This document shows positions 8,275 through 17,043 of a stretch of DNA of 64,000 bases, in pieces. The translations under genes and the position numbers were made by a program. The stretch comes from UMGS1649 sp045652705 (GTDB taxonomy: Bacteria > Bacillota > Clostridia > TANB77 > CAG-465), in contig JAZRUV010000008.1 in the NCBI GenBank assembly GCA_045652705.1, positions 62,001 through 126,000 on the forward strand, read 5' to 3'. Under the pieces are notes generated by a model, which saw only the letters and a program-made list of their open reading frames with translations, searched no databases and was not told the origin of the DNA. The first letter of the stretch is position 1. Every line of letters begins with the position of its first letter.

Positions 8275-8298
8275 GCGAATACTTAGGTATTCGCTTTT
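8275..8298 (+). terminator. Intrinsic terminator after xerD
   Basis: GCGAATAC (8275-8282) pairs with GTATTCGC (8287-8294) around a TTAG loop, followed by TTTT. Confidence 0.85.
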
Positions 8299-8348
8299 CT
8301 AAAATAATAAATATATAAATATACAAAACGCATTACGGGAGAAAAAAC

Positions 8349-9083
8349 ATGAGAAATTTAAAATTAACTATAGAATATGATGGAACAAATTTTAATGGTT
8401 GGCAAATACAAAAAGATAAAAGAACGGTACAAGAAGAAGTACAAGTAGCTTTATCTAAAATACTAAAGGAAGAAGTTACAATAATTGGTTCGGGTAGAAC
8501 TGATGCAGGGGTGCATGCTTTAGGGCAAATTGCAAATTTTAAAACGGAAAAAACAATTAAACCACAAGAATTGTTATTTGGTATAAATACAATGTTACCT
8601 ATAGATATAGTGGTAACAAATGTTCAAGAAGTAGACGAAGAATTTAATGCAAGAAATAGTGCTAAAAAGAAACATTATAGATATGTTATAAACAATGGAA
8701 AATTTCCTTCTGCTTTAAATGCAAATAGGGAATATCACTTTAAGTATTTTTTAGATACTGAAGCAATGCAAATGGCCGCTGATGACCTTGTGGGAGAGCA
8801 TAATTTTAAAGCGTTTGCTGCAGCCGGAAGTACGGTAAAGGATACAACAAGAACAATTTATTTATTAAAAGTAAATAGACTTGGAGATAGAGTTATTATT
8901 GATGTTGTGGGTAATGGTTTTTTATACAATATGGTAAGAATAATAGTGGGTACGCTTTTAGATATAGGTTCAGGGAAATTAGATATATGTGTAATGAAAA
9001 ACATGATAGAAACGGGTGATAGAGCACTAGGTGGCAGAACAGCAGGGCCGGAAGGTTTGTATCTAGTAGATGTTGAGTATTAG
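8349..9083 (+). CDS. truA: tRNA pseudouridine(38-40) synthase
   Basis: TruA isomerises uridines 38-40 in the anticodon stem-loop of many tRNAs. The catalytic aspartate is D52 in GSGRTDAGVHALGQ. KKHYRYVINNG and NMVRIIVGTLLDIGSGK are further family blocks. Its 244 residues match the family. SD GGGAG at 8337-8341. It appears to be a single-gene unit. Confidence 0.96.
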   Translation: MRNLKLTIEYDGTNFNGWQIQKDKRTVQEEVQVALSKILKEEVTIIGSGRTDAGVHALGQIANFKTEKTIKPQELLFGINTMLPIDIVVTNVQEVDEEFNARNSAKKKHYRYVINNGKFPSALNANREYHFKYFLDTEAMQMAADDLVGEHNFKAFAAAGSTVKDTTRTIYLLKVNRLGDRVIIDVVGNGFLYNMVRIIVGTLLDIGSGKLDICVMKNMIETGDRALGGRTAGPEGLYLVDVEY

Positions 9084-9130
9084 TAAAGATCAAAATTTAT
9101 AATTTGTTTAGTGTGCATATATTTTAGTTA

Positions 9131-9159
9131 TTGACAAAACATGACATGTTTAGTAGAAT
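9131..9159 (+). promoter_or_regulatory. Promoter with a palindrome in its spacer, upstream of the DUF805 gene
   Basis: TTGACA at 9131-9136 and TAGAAT at 9154-9159 with a 17-bp spacer. The spacer contains the inverted repeat AACATGACATGTT (9139-9151), which may be an operator. Confidence 0.6.
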
Positions 9160-9179
9160 GAACATGAGGAGGTTATATT

Positions 9180-9560
9180 ATGATAGAAGCATATAAAAAG
9201 TATTTTATAAACTATACAAATTTCAAAGGCAGATCGTCAAGAAGCGATTACTGGTGGGTAATATTAGCAAACTTTATAATAGGACTAGCTTTTGGATGCT
9301 TAGGCGAATTTGGTGAAACGTTATCTACGCTATATTCAGTTATAACATTAGTTCCAGGAATAGCATTAATAGTTAGAAGATATCACGATATAAACAAATC
9401 TGGTTGGAACTATTTGTTTATACTTATTCCATTTGTTGGCTGGATTGTTGTATTAGTGGATTTCTGTACAAAGAGTGTAAATGAAAACAACAAATATGAT
9501 GAAAAAAGTAGAAAGTGTTGTAAATGCAGTAAAATAAAAGATGAGAGCTTAACTGTTTGA
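9180..9560 (+). CDS. DUF805 family small membrane protein
   Basis: The N-terminus FINYTNFKGRSSRSDYWW is the hallmark of DUF805. Hydrophobic segments follow (about residues 27-45, 55-72 and 83-102), with the family motif RRYHDINKSGW between them. Length 126 is typical. The function of the family is not established. The C-terminal tail adds a short Cys-containing stretch (KCCKCSKIK) of unknown meaning. AGGAGG at 9168-9173 defines the start. Confidence 0.9.
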   Translation: MIEAYKKYFINYTNFKGRSSRSDYWWVILANFIIGLAFGCLGEFGETLSTLYSVITLVPGIALIVRRYHDINKSGWNYLFILIPFVGWIVVLVDFCTKSVNENNKYDEKSRKCCKCSKIKDESLTV

Positions 9561-9598
9561 AGTTGAGTTCTTTTATGTATGAACAAACTCTTTAAAGG

Positions 9599-9627
9599 TT
9601 TACATTTATGTTAACATGTGATATAAT
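9599..9627 (+). promoter_or_regulatory. Extended -10 promoter for the 9703-10732 gene pair
   Basis: TTTACA at 9599-9604 and TATAAT at 9622-9627, 17-bp spacer, with TGTGA directly before the -10. A similar TTTAC-N17-TGATATAAT layout precedes the accessory genes at 50430 and 55591. Confidence 0.65.
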
Positions 9628-9650
9628 TATTCATGAAGATTACGTGAGTA

Positions 9651-9670
9651 GCCTTCCAAAATTGGAGGGC
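9651..9670 (+). other. Hairpin in the 5' leader of the 9703 gene
   Basis: GCCTTCCAA pairs with TTGGAGGGC (one G-T). It starts about 17 nt after the predicted transcription start and ends 20 bp before the AGGAGG site. There is no T-run, so it is more likely an mRNA-stabilising or regulatory leader hairpin than a terminator. Confidence 0.5.
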
Positions 9671-9702
9671 TATTGCCCTTCTTAAACTTAAGGAGGAAAG
9701 TT

Positions 9703-10260
9703 ATGTTAGCAGCAAAATTGAATTCGTGTACGTGGAGTAGAGTACCTACGTGGGTTAATATGAGATGTAGCGATCCTGGGGATGAGTATTTAGAAAATCA
9801 GTATAGTGAATCTGATTTTGATAATTATGTAGAGCTTCTCTTTAGAGAGGTTGCAGAACAAATGAAGGTAAACTACAGCGGGGTTAAAGATATCCTATAT
9901 GGCCATAATACTAGGTTCTTTGAGGAAAAGGCGCGCTATTTTAGTAATTACGATTTTATGGGAGTGCGTGAAGATGAGTTTGAAAGTTTAACTAGTAAAT
10001 TGCTATTACCGAGTATCTTTGAACTTGAAAAGAAGAGTACAGTCCAAGCATTTTTGGATAGCTTTGATATGCTTGAGCTTAAAGACAAAGTAGAAATACT
10101 AGATAGGCTTTCTATGGCAAAAATAGACTTTGGACAACTTAATATTGGCCCAGCTAATAGTGTAGGAAAAACGATAGTTTCTTTATCTGAAGAGACCAAG
10201 TATCGATTAGTAAAAAGTGTTTTTGAAGCAGAAGTGGACATTGATATTGAACTAAAATAA
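9703..10260 (+). CDS. Protein of unknown function
   Basis: I do not recognise this 185-residue protein. It is hydrophilic with no signal peptide or membrane segment. The N-terminal part is Trp/Cys containing (LNSCTWSRVPTWVNMRCSD) and the remainder is acidic and probably helical. The start at ATG 9703 follows AGGAGG at 9691-9696 and is preferred over in-frame upstream codons. It forms an operon with the next gene (22-bp gap). Codon choice is somewhat less AT-biased than its neighbours, suggesting accessory origin. Confidence 0.75.
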   Translation: MLAAKLNSCTWSRVPTWVNMRCSDPGDEYLENQYSESDFDNYVELLFREVAEQMKVNYSGVKDILYGHNTRFFEEKARYFSNYDFMGVREDEFESLTSKLLLPSIFELEKKSTVQAFLDSFDMLELKDKVEILDRLSMAKIDFGQLNIGPANSVGKTIVSLSEETKYRLVKSVFEAEVDIDIELK

Positions 10261-10282
10261 TTATAAAAAGGGGATAATACAA

Positions 10283-10732
10283 ATGACTAAAACACAATTT
10301 TTGGAAGTTCTTTCAACTCAAGGTGTTCGCTTTAACAGAGTAAATGGATTTAGCTTAAGCTATGAGAACACAGTGGTTTTAAGAGGGCGTATTCCACTTG
10401 CGCTTGCAAGAAAAATACGAGACATAGAAGACAATGGTAAATTGGGTATATCCTTTGGAGCCTCATATGTAGAACAACCTGACGAATGGGCAACCAATGC
10501 CGATTTGGAAGATATGCTATCTGAAGCGATTGCAGATATGTCAGAGCTTTCTAAGGCGGGAACCATATATGAAACTAAAAGGATAGAATATATTAAGAAA
10601 GCTGAACAAAAAGGAAAGCTTGACGATATTTATGTTTTGTCTGTTTATGTAGATACAGCTCAGGGATTACGGCATATCATACGTACCATTCGAGAAAGTG
10701 GATATATCAACCAATGTGTTTGGCGTAGGTGA
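10283..10732 (+). CDS. Protein of unknown function
   Basis: A 149-residue soluble protein I cannot assign. Notable segments are VVLRGRIPLALARKIRDIEDNG, a Trp-Ala-Thr-Asn stretch near residue 73 and a basic C-terminal end (RTIRESGYINQCVWRR). SD AAGGGG at 10267-10272. It is the second gene of a two-gene unit with the preceding gene and ends 10 bp before a strong terminator. Confidence 0.75.
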   Translation: MTKTQFLEVLSTQGVRFNRVNGFSLSYENTVVLRGRIPLALARKIRDIEDNGKLGISFGASYVEQPDEWATNADLEDMLSEAIADMSELSKAGTIYETKRIEYIKKAEQKGKLDDIYVLSVYVDTAQGLRHIIRTIRESGYINQCVWRR

Positions 10733-10741
10733 TTAATAAAA

Positions 10742-10780
10742 AATACTACCAGAGTTAATTAATTCTGGTAGTATTTTTAT
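10742..10780. terminator. Intrinsic terminator after the 10283-10732 gene
   Basis: AATACTACCAGA (10742-10753) pairs with TCTGGTAGTATT (10764-10775), a 12-bp perfect stem followed by TTTAT. Confidence 0.92.
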
Positions 10781-10791
10781 GTATAAAATAA

Positions 10792-10819
10792 AAAAGCACG
10801 AATTTTTACGTTCGTGCTT
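10792..10819 (-). terminator. Terminator of tRNA-Leu
   Basis: On the minus strand AAGCACGAA and TTCGTGCTT form a stem just downstream of the tRNA 3' end, followed by TTTTATTTTA. Confidence 0.85.
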
Positions 10820-10824
10820 ACACG

Positions 10825-10911
10825 TGGTGGGAAAGACCGGAATCGAACCGGTACGAGTGTTACCTCGCAGGATTTTAAGTCCTGTGCGTCTGCCAGTTCC
10901 GCCACTATCCC
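10825..10911 (-). tRNA. tRNA-Leu (anticodon UAA)
   Basis: Read on the minus strand it begins GGGATAGTGGCGGAACTGGC and ends CTTTCCCACCA with encoded CCA. The anticodon stem-loop CAGGACTTAAAATCCTG places TAA in the loop. A long class II variable arm (GCGAGGTAACACTCGT) and the T arm GGTTCGATTCC are present. The acceptor stem has one U-U mismatch at the fifth pair. Confidence 0.97.
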
Positions 10912-10922
10912 GTGCAAGTAAT

Positions 10923-10951
10923 ATATTAACATTTTTTTTGCTTGCTGTCAA
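10923..10951 (-). promoter_or_regulatory. Promoter of tRNA-Leu
   Basis: On the minus strand TTGACA (10951-10946) and TAATAT (10928-10923) are separated by 17 bp and lie immediately upstream of the tRNA. Confidence 0.75.
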
Positions 10952-11032
10952 GGAGTTTATTAAAAATATTTTTCTTAATTCATATTTTTCTAATAGTTGC
11001 CATATATTGTAACAAGGTTAAGGGGGAAAACT

Positions 11033-12301
11033 ATGCTAAATTTAAGAAAAATATTAGTAGTATTTTTAATAATTATAATGCTATGTAGTGTAATTATGCC
11101 AATAAGTATATATGCCATGCCAGATTTTGCTATAGTTGAAAGCAATAGCGAAAATATTGAGACACAAACTAAAAACTATAAAACAGCAGAGTCTTCTATA
11201 CAAACAGCAGCAGCGCCTGCTTTTAATTTTCAGTCAGCTTCCCAAGTGTTGATGGAAGCAACGACAGGTGAAATAATATATGCTAATAACGAAAATGAGA
11301 GATTGCTTCCGGCATCTGTTACTAAAATAATGACACTTCTTTTGGTTATGGAACAAATAGATAACGGGAGTTTAAGATACACAGATACAGTAACTTGCAC
11401 AAGTAATGCGTCTGGAATGGGTGGTTCTCAGATTTGGTTTAAAGAAGGAGAGACTTTAACGGTTGATGAAGCTTTAAAATGTATTTGTGTAGTTTCTGCA
11501 AATGATGTAAGTGTTGCTATGGCTGAACTTGTAGGGGGAAGTCATGAAAATTTTGTAGCTATGATGAATGCTAAGGCAAAAGAACTAGGGATGGAAAACA
11601 CTAACTTTATGAATGCTCACGGAATAGACGAGGAAGGGCATTATACAACAGCTAAAGATATAGCTATAATGTCGCGTGAGTTGATGGTAAGACATCCGGG
11701 TATAAAAAAATATACAACAATATGGATGGATAGCATAAGAGGCGGAACGTTTGAACTTGCCAATACAAACAAATTATTAAAAACATATAAAGGAATGACT
11801 GGGCTAAAAACAGGTTCTACGTCGCAGGCGTTGTTTAATTTATCCGCTACAGCGGAAAGAGAAGGTTTGTCTTTGATTGCAGTAGTAATGAAAGCACCAA
11901 CGAGCAAGGTAAGAAATGAAGAGATAACAAGCCTTTTAAATTATGGTTTTTCAGCATATACAAGTAGTAAGATAGCAGCAGCAGGAGATGTAGTAGAAAA
12001 AATAAAAATAAGTAAGCATATAACGAAAGAGGTAGATGTTGTATTGGAAAAAGATGAGTATTTAATTAGTAAGAAAGGTGAAGCTAAAGAATACACAAAA
12101 GTTGTAAAATATAACGATAATCTTAAAGCTCCAATAAATAAAAATACACCTATAGGCAAGCTGCAATTTCTAGCCAATGATGGAAGCGTTTTACGAGAAG
12201 CTAATCTAATGCTAACAGAAGATGCGTATAAATCTAACTTGTGGGAATATATAATGCACATTGTAGATCTATTTACTATGAAGGGTATGAAAACAAAGTA
12301 G
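11033..12301 (+). CDS. dacF: D-alanyl-D-alanine carboxypeptidase, DacF-like
   Basis: A low-molecular-weight penicillin-binding protein that trims the terminal D-Ala of peptidoglycan stem peptides; DacF acts on the forespore side in spore formers. The signal peptide is residues 1-29 (IIIMLCSVIMPISIYA). The serine peptidase motifs are S95xxK98 (LLPASVTKIM), S155-A-N and KTG 259-261 (GLKTGSTS). A C-terminal beta domain (PBP5_C type) and an amphipathic tail follow. The start ATG at 11033 has AGGGGG upstream. At 422 residues it is full length. Confidence 0.93.
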   Translation: MLNLRKILVVFLIIIMLCSVIMPISIYAMPDFAIVESNSENIETQTKNYKTAESSIQTAAAPAFNFQSASQVLMEATTGEIIYANNENERLLPASVTKIMTLLLVMEQIDNGSLRYTDTVTCTSNASGMGGSQIWFKEGETLTVDEALKCICVVSANDVSVAMAELVGGSHENFVAMMNAKAKELGMENTNFMNAHGIDEEGHYTTAKDIAIMSRELMVRHPGIKKYTTIWMDSIRGGTFELANTNKLLKTYKGMTGLKTGSTSQALFNLSATAEREGLSLIAVVMKAPTSKVRNEEITSLLNYGFSAYTSSKIAAAGDVVEKIKISKHITKEVDVVLEKDEYLISKKGEAKEYTKVVKYNDNLKAPINKNTPIGKLQFLANDGSVLREANLMLTEDAYKSNLWEYIMHIVDLFTMKGMKTK

Positions 12302-12339
12302 ATAAATGTAGTATAATAGCATAAAATAAATGGTTTAGG

Positions 12340-12372
12340 AACGTAATATTTCGGAAATATTACGTTTTTTTT
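12340..12372 (+). terminator. Intrinsic terminator after dacF
   Basis: AACGTAATATTT (12340-12351), loop CGG, AAATATTACGTT (12355-12366), then a run of T. A 12-bp perfect stem. Confidence 0.95.
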
Positions 12373-12410
12373 ACATTTGTGTTAACAGCGCTACAAATCA
12401 ATGATTTCAG

Positions 12411-12439
12411 TTGACTATTTAACTAGTTTGTTATATTAT
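12411..12439 (+). promoter_or_regulatory. Promoter of the Tad-like locus
   Basis: TTGACT at 12411-12416 and TATTAT at 12434-12439 with a 17-bp spacer (TATATT at 12432 is an alternative -10). It is the only clear promoter before the long co-directional run that starts at 12468. Confidence 0.6.
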
Positions 12440-12467
12440 TTTCACAGTATTATGGAGGTTTGTACAT

Positions 12468-13580
12468 ATGATAGGAATGAATCAAATAAAGAAAAGATTA
12501 ATTCATGGAATTTTAATAGGTCTAGCAATAGGATTAGTATTTGTAATTATTACAATTATAATATCTAACAATATTGTTACGGGATATAAGGAAGGAACAA
12601 ATAAAACATTTTTAGAAAGGTATACATCTGATGTTGTAACTTTTACAAGGGATGTTGTTCAAGGTGAAACAATTACACCTGACATGCTTCAAACAACTAC
12701 AATACACATAAATACAGTTCCAAGTAATGCATATACTTCAGTTGGGGCGGTAGTTGGTCAGGTAGCAAAGTATAACATAGTAAGAAATTCTACAGTTGTG
12801 TCTTCTATGGTATCAGATAAAATAATATCGCAAGATATGAGAATACAAGAAATAAATGCTGTAGTACTTCCAACTGACCTTATGGTAAATGATTTTATAG
12901 ATATAAGATTAATGTATCCAAGTGGTGTTGAATATACAGTGCTTGCTCAAAAGCAAGTTACAAAAATAGTTGGAACAACAATATGGATGGATATGTCTGA
13001 AGAAGATACACTTATGCTTAACAGTGCTATAGTAGATTCGTATTTAACAGATGGAACGAAATTATATGCAGTTAGATATACAGATCCAACTACGCAAATA
13101 AAATTAGGGGAGTCAGAAGCAGCTGCAAGTTCTGCTAGACTATGGCTAAAAGACGAAATAGGAAAAAAGTTAGCACAGTTTAATAGTATTGACGAGGTAT
13201 ATGTGACTGAAAACAGACCTACAGGTAATGTTAATATATATGGTGAGGCTGAAACAACACCTGTAGCTACTGCAAAAGATAAAATAATAGACATGGTAAC
13301 AGATTATGCTATAGAGTATAGATATTATGTTGAGTCGTTCAATAAAACAAAAGTAACATATCAACCTAATGCTCAAGTAATGGCATATATGAAAAATGAG
13401 GATAATTATATCGTTGAAAAAGCTAAAGAAAGATTAAGTGCTACTGCAAGACAAAATATCGAAAGAAACATTGCGTTATTTGAAAATTCAAATGCTGAAG
13501 GATATTCAAATGTAGTTTCAGGAATAAACACATCAATAACTGCACAACAAACTCTAAGAAATCAGGCGTTAGGACAATAA
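12468..13580 (+). CDS. CpaB/SAF-domain pilus assembly-like protein
   Basis: In Tad/Flp systems CpaB is an envelope protein that helps assemble the channel. This 370-residue protein has an N-terminal membrane segment (residues 13-35), then a SAF-type domain: FTRDVVQGETITPDMLQ and NIVRNSTVVSSMV match the CpaB pattern of a processing loop followed by AG-like folds, and NDFIDIRLMYPSGVEYTVLAQKQV the second part. The C-terminal 120 residues are charged and unique. SD GGAGG is at 12453-12457. First gene of the locus; the TadZ-, TadA- and TadBC-like genes follow. Confidence 0.7.
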   Translation: MIGMNQIKKRLIHGILIGLAIGLVFVIITIIISNNIVTGYKEGTNKTFLERYTSDVVTFTRDVVQGETITPDMLQTTTIHINTVPSNAYTSVGAVVGQVAKYNIVRNSTVVSSMVSDKIISQDMRIQEINAVVLPTDLMVNDFIDIRLMYPSGVEYTVLAQKQVTKIVGTTIWMDMSEEDTLMLNSAIVDSYLTDGTKLYAVRYTDPTTQIKLGESEAAASSARLWLKDEIGKKLAQFNSIDEVYVTENRPTGNVNIYGEAETTPVATAKDKIIDMVTDYAIEYRYYVESFNKTKVTYQPNAQVMAYMKNEDNYIVEKAKERLSATARQNIERNIALFENSNAEGYSNVVSGINTSITAQQTLRNQALGQ

Positions 13581-13594
13581 TTTAGGAGGAACAA

Positions 13595-14320
13595 ATGCAA
13601 AAGGTAATAGGTTTAGTAGGATATGTAAACAAAACAGAATATGTTATAAATCTAGCAAAAGTATTATCAATTACAGGCAAATCAGTGCTTGTAATTGATG
13701 GTACTGTTGAAGAACGTTTAAGATATTCTATACCAGCCTTTAATAATTCAGAGAAAGAATATTTAGTACATTTTGATACAGTAGATTACGCACTAGGTTT
13801 TAGAAGTATTGAAAGTATAAAAGAATATATTTGCAAGAAAACATCTAACGCAGATAACTATGATATTATACTAATAGATATAGATAACGTCAGTGCTTAC
13901 GAAGATTTCAGACAAGAAAATTTTTCCAAGACATTCTTTTTCTTAGAATATTTAAATATTTCAATGGCAAAAAATGAAGAGCTTTTAAAAGCAATAGCAA
14001 GCTATGAAGCAGTAGATAGAAAACCGGTCCTTTCAAGGGTGATATTTAAGCAATATGTAACAAGAGCAAGTGAAAAATATTTTGAAAACAAAATATTAAA
14101 TTTCCCAATAGAGTGGAATGAAGTTGCATATGAACTTCCTTATATGGACCAAGATAAAATTGCGGATATAGAATTTGAACAAAGTGGTTATATAGATATG
14201 AATAGACACACTAAAGTGTACTTAAATTTAGTAACAGATATGGCGTCAGATATAATTGGAGACGTACAAGCAGGAGATATAAGAAAAATGGTTAAAATGT
14301 ATACAAGGGGGAGAGCGTAA
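13595..14320 (+). CDS. Degenerate MinD/ParA-like protein (TadZ-like), first of two
   Basis: A 241-residue soluble protein with the layout of a MinD/ParA P-loop protein: beta strand and loop VIGLVGYVNKTEYVINLAKVL, then GKSVLVIDGTVE and YDIILIDIDNV. The P-loop is eroded (GYVNKTEY in place of KGGVGKTT), as in many TadZ/CpaE proteins that localise the secretion ATPase. AGGAGG lies at 13583-13588. The stop overlaps the next start by one base (TAATG), implying translational coupling with its paralogue-like neighbour. Confidence 0.6.
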   Translation: MQKVIGLVGYVNKTEYVINLAKVLSITGKSVLVIDGTVEERLRYSIPAFNNSEKEYLVHFDTVDYALGFRSIESIKEYICKKTSNADNYDIILIDIDNVSAYEDFRQENFSKTFFFLEYLNISMAKNEELLKAIASYEAVDRKPVLSRVIFKQYVTRASEKYFENKILNFPIEWNEVAYELPYMDQDKIADIEFEQSGYIDMNRHTKVYLNLVTDMASDIIGDVQAGDIRKMVKMYTRGRA

Positions 14321-15126
14321 TGCCAAAGATAGTTTTTTGGAGTCCAGTAGCAACTTCCATAGGGCAAACACACGCTAGTGTGGCAGTAAGTACTTTGATG
14401 GCAATAGAAGAAGATTTTTCAAACATTCTTCTACATGGGCATTGGCAAGCCAAGAAAATAGAGAGTTCCTTTACAGATTATGAGTCTTTAAAGGCTCAAA
14501 ACGTCTTTAACAGTTCTAGTATGGGTATTACTGCTTTAGCAAGACTTGTAGAGAGCAATAAATTAACGCCTGAGAGTATTAGGAATTATGCAAAACCAGT
14601 TTTGAAACAAAGATTGGATGTAATGTATGGCACTAACGTTGCAAGTAGAGAACAATTTAGTCAACTTACAAATAGCTTGTCTATGGTTATTGGGAAAGCA
14701 AATGAAACTTATGATTTAGTATGGGTTGACCTTCCTAAAGGAACAGAAAAGACATATATTACAGATGCTTTAGAAAGTGCGGACTATATAGTATGTACTA
14801 TAAATCAAGAAGAAGTATTTTTAGAAGAGGCAATAGAAAAATATCTTGCAAATGATATTATAAAAAAGAAACCAAGAATGTTACTTATGTGTAATTATGA
14901 ACAAAAATCTAAATATAATATACCAAATATTCGCAGAAAATATGGAATAAAAGAAGCGATACACGCAATACCACATAATTACGTGTTTACGGATGCATGT
15001 AATGATGGTTCGGTTATAGATTTCTTTTATAAAAATATCGCAGCAGATAAAACTGATTATAATGGCGAATTTATACACGAAATAAGAAGTATAACAAAAA
15101 CAATATTAGATCATGTAAAAATATAA
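14320..15126 (+). CDS. Degenerate MinD/ParA-like protein (TadZ-like), second of two
   Basis: A 268-residue protein opening IVFWSPVATSIGQTHASVAVS, the position of a ParA Walker A in which the GKT lysine is replaced by Gln. ETYDLVWVDLPKGTEK and ADYIVCTINQE match the Walker B region and the switch strand of the fold. It probably binds nucleotide weakly or not at all, and may position the ATPase encoded next. It is coupled to the upstream gene by an overlapping stop/start. Confidence 0.6.
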   Translation: MPKIVFWSPVATSIGQTHASVAVSTLMAIEEDFSNILLHGHWQAKKIESSFTDYESLKAQNVFNSSSMGITALARLVESNKLTPESIRNYAKPVLKQRLDVMYGTNVASREQFSQLTNSLSMVIGKANETYDLVWVDLPKGTEKTYITDALESADYIVCTINQEEVFLEEAIEKYLANDIIKKKPRMLLMCNYEQKSKYNIPNIRRKYGIKEAIHAIPHNYVFTDACNDGSVIDFFYKNIAADKTDYNGEFIHEIRSITKTILDHVKI

Positions 15127-15144
15127 TGTAAGGAGGAAAGAGCT

Positions 15145-17037
15145 TTGTCACTATCATTAATATTGAACTTAATATTAACTTTTGTCATATTAGCAATTGT
15201 TGTTGCTGGAATATATTATGCCGCAACAAGCAAGAAAGACACAGATTCGGTTGATGAAGTTGAGCGTGAAAGACAACGTTATAGTATCAAAGGAATGACC
15301 GAATTTATAAAACATGAATTTGATGAAATAACAAGAATGAATTTGTATGATCTTGCTCTTTCTGAAGATGAATTTGAAAGAAGAAAGAATACAAAATATG
15401 ATTTAAAGAAAGCATTAAAAGGCGCTGGCTATGCTTCAGCAAACGACAAAAAGTATGTAAAAACTTTAATGTTCGACCTTTTAAGAAACCAATATAAAGT
15501 AACAGATAGAAACTTAAATTATGCTATACCTTTTGATAATAAAGATAAAATGACAGCACAAGATAAGTTTGATATCTTACTTCACATGTATAAGAAAAAA
15601 TACAAATCAAATGCTTTAAATCAAATAATATCTAAATATAGATTAGATGAACCCAAGTTTGAATTTGACTCAGCGGTTCCTTCGTATGTTATAACACCTC
15701 AAGAAATTGAGCATATATATGAAGAAGAACTAGCAGGAACAATTATAGATTTTGATGATAAACTAGAAATAGTAGTTCAAAGAATATATCAAGGATATAA
15801 AGGATTTAGTGTTATAGATGATATACGTGACCAAAACATAGATGGTGTTTCAGGAGGAGTATCAGGTATACCACCGAGCTTCTTAGACCAAGTTGGTGAT
15901 ATGGAAGATTACCTTGACCAAACAGGAAAACTTAACATACCAATGTCTTATGACTCAATATGGATTTTCTATAAAGGTAAATCGATGTACTTATCTTTCC
16001 TATCATTTGGTAGTGAAGCGGAGCTAAGAAGAGTTTGTCAAAACATATACAAATTTAATAATCCTGGACAATTGTCTGAATCTGTTGGTTACAAAATCAA
16101 CGAAATGAAAGATGGTTCCAGAATAGTTGTATTAAGACCAAACTTTGCAGAATCGTGGGCGTTCTTCGTAAGAAAATTTGCACCACCAACATTGATAGAT
16201 ACAGAACAATTATTAGTACATAAAAATAAAGAGCCAGTAATAGAGCTATTAAAATATTTAATAAGAGGAGCTCGTGTTACAGCAATAACAGGTGAACAAG
16301 GTTGCGGTAAAACTACACTTCTTATGGCTATAATGAAATATCTTTATCCAACAATAACGATGCGTGTTCAAGAAACTGCATTCGAACTTCACTTAAGAAA
16401 AATTTATCCTAGAAACAACATCTTGTCTTTAAGAGAAACCGATACAATAACAGGTCAAGAAGGTCTTGACGTTCAGAAAAAGACAGATGGTGGTGTTAAC
16501 ATCCTAGGAGAGGTTGCAACTGATCCGGTTGCAGCTTGGATGATACAAATGGCGCAGGTTGCATCTAAATTTACATTATTTACACACCACGCAAAAACAT
16601 TCCCTAACCTAATAACTGCATTAAGAAACTCACTTTTAAAAATAGGTATGTTCAATAACGAAGATGTTGCAGAAGTACAGGTTGTAAATGTTATAAACTT
16701 TGACGTTCACCTAAAAAGAGGTGTTGACGGAACAAGATATATAGAAAGAATAACTGAATGTGTTCCAAAAGAGAAAGCATTTAAATACCATGAGGGATAT
16801 AAAACAGCTAAAAGTATGGAACACAAATGGGAAGCTTTTATGGATAATGCTACCGAATATTTTAGACACATGACTCAAACTTCAAACTATGATTATCATA
16901 ATATAGTAGAGTTTAAAGACGGTGAATATGTATTTGTACATCAACTTTCCGAAGCTAACGTACAAGCTATGCGTGAAAACATGTCTGATGAAGATATCAA
17001 AGCTTTTGATAAATTCTTAGACACGGCTTGGGGGTGA
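15145..17037 (+). CDS. TadA/CpaF-like secretion ATPase with an N-terminal membrane anchor
   Basis: Motor ATPase of the type II/type IV secretion superfamily. The catalytic half has Walker A ITGEQGCGKTT (about residues 381-392), an Asp/Glu-rich strand (VQETAFELHL), the Walker B-like Glu in VNILGEVATDP (about 453-462) and a His box FTLFTHHAKT (about 477-486). The roughly 370-residue N-terminal part begins with a transmembrane helix (LILNLILTFVILAIVVAGIYYA), which is unusual because TadA is normally a soluble hexamer. The start is TTG at 15145, fixed by AGGAGG at 15131-15136. The two TadZ-like genes precede it. Confidence 0.82.
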   Translation: MSLSLILNLILTFVILAIVVAGIYYAATSKKDTDSVDEVERERQRYSIKGMTEFIKHEFDEITRMNLYDLALSEDEFERRKNTKYDLKKALKGAGYASANDKKYVKTLMFDLLRNQYKVTDRNLNYAIPFDNKDKMTAQDKFDILLHMYKKKYKSNALNQIISKYRLDEPKFEFDSAVPSYVITPQEIEHIYEEELAGTIIDFDDKLEIVVQRIYQGYKGFSVIDDIRDQNIDGVSGGVSGIPPSFLDQVGDMEDYLDQTGKLNIPMSYDSIWIFYKGKSMYLSFLSFGSEAELRRVCQNIYKFNNPGQLSESVGYKINEMKDGSRIVVLRPNFAESWAFFVRKFAPPTLIDTEQLLVHKNKEPVIELLKYLIRGARVTAITGEQGCGKTTLLMAIMKYLYPTITMRVQETAFELHLRKIYPRNNILSLRETDTITGQEGLDVQKKTDGGVNILGEVATDPVAAWMIQMAQVASKFTLFTHHAKTFPNLITALRNSLLKIGMFNNEDVAEVQVVNVINFDVHLKRGVDGTRYIERITECVPKEKAFKYHEGYKTAKSMEHKWEAFMDNATEYFRHMTQTSNYDYHNIVEFKDGEYVFVHQLSEANVQAMRENMSDEDIKAFDKFLDTAWG

Positions 17038-17043
17038 GTATAG

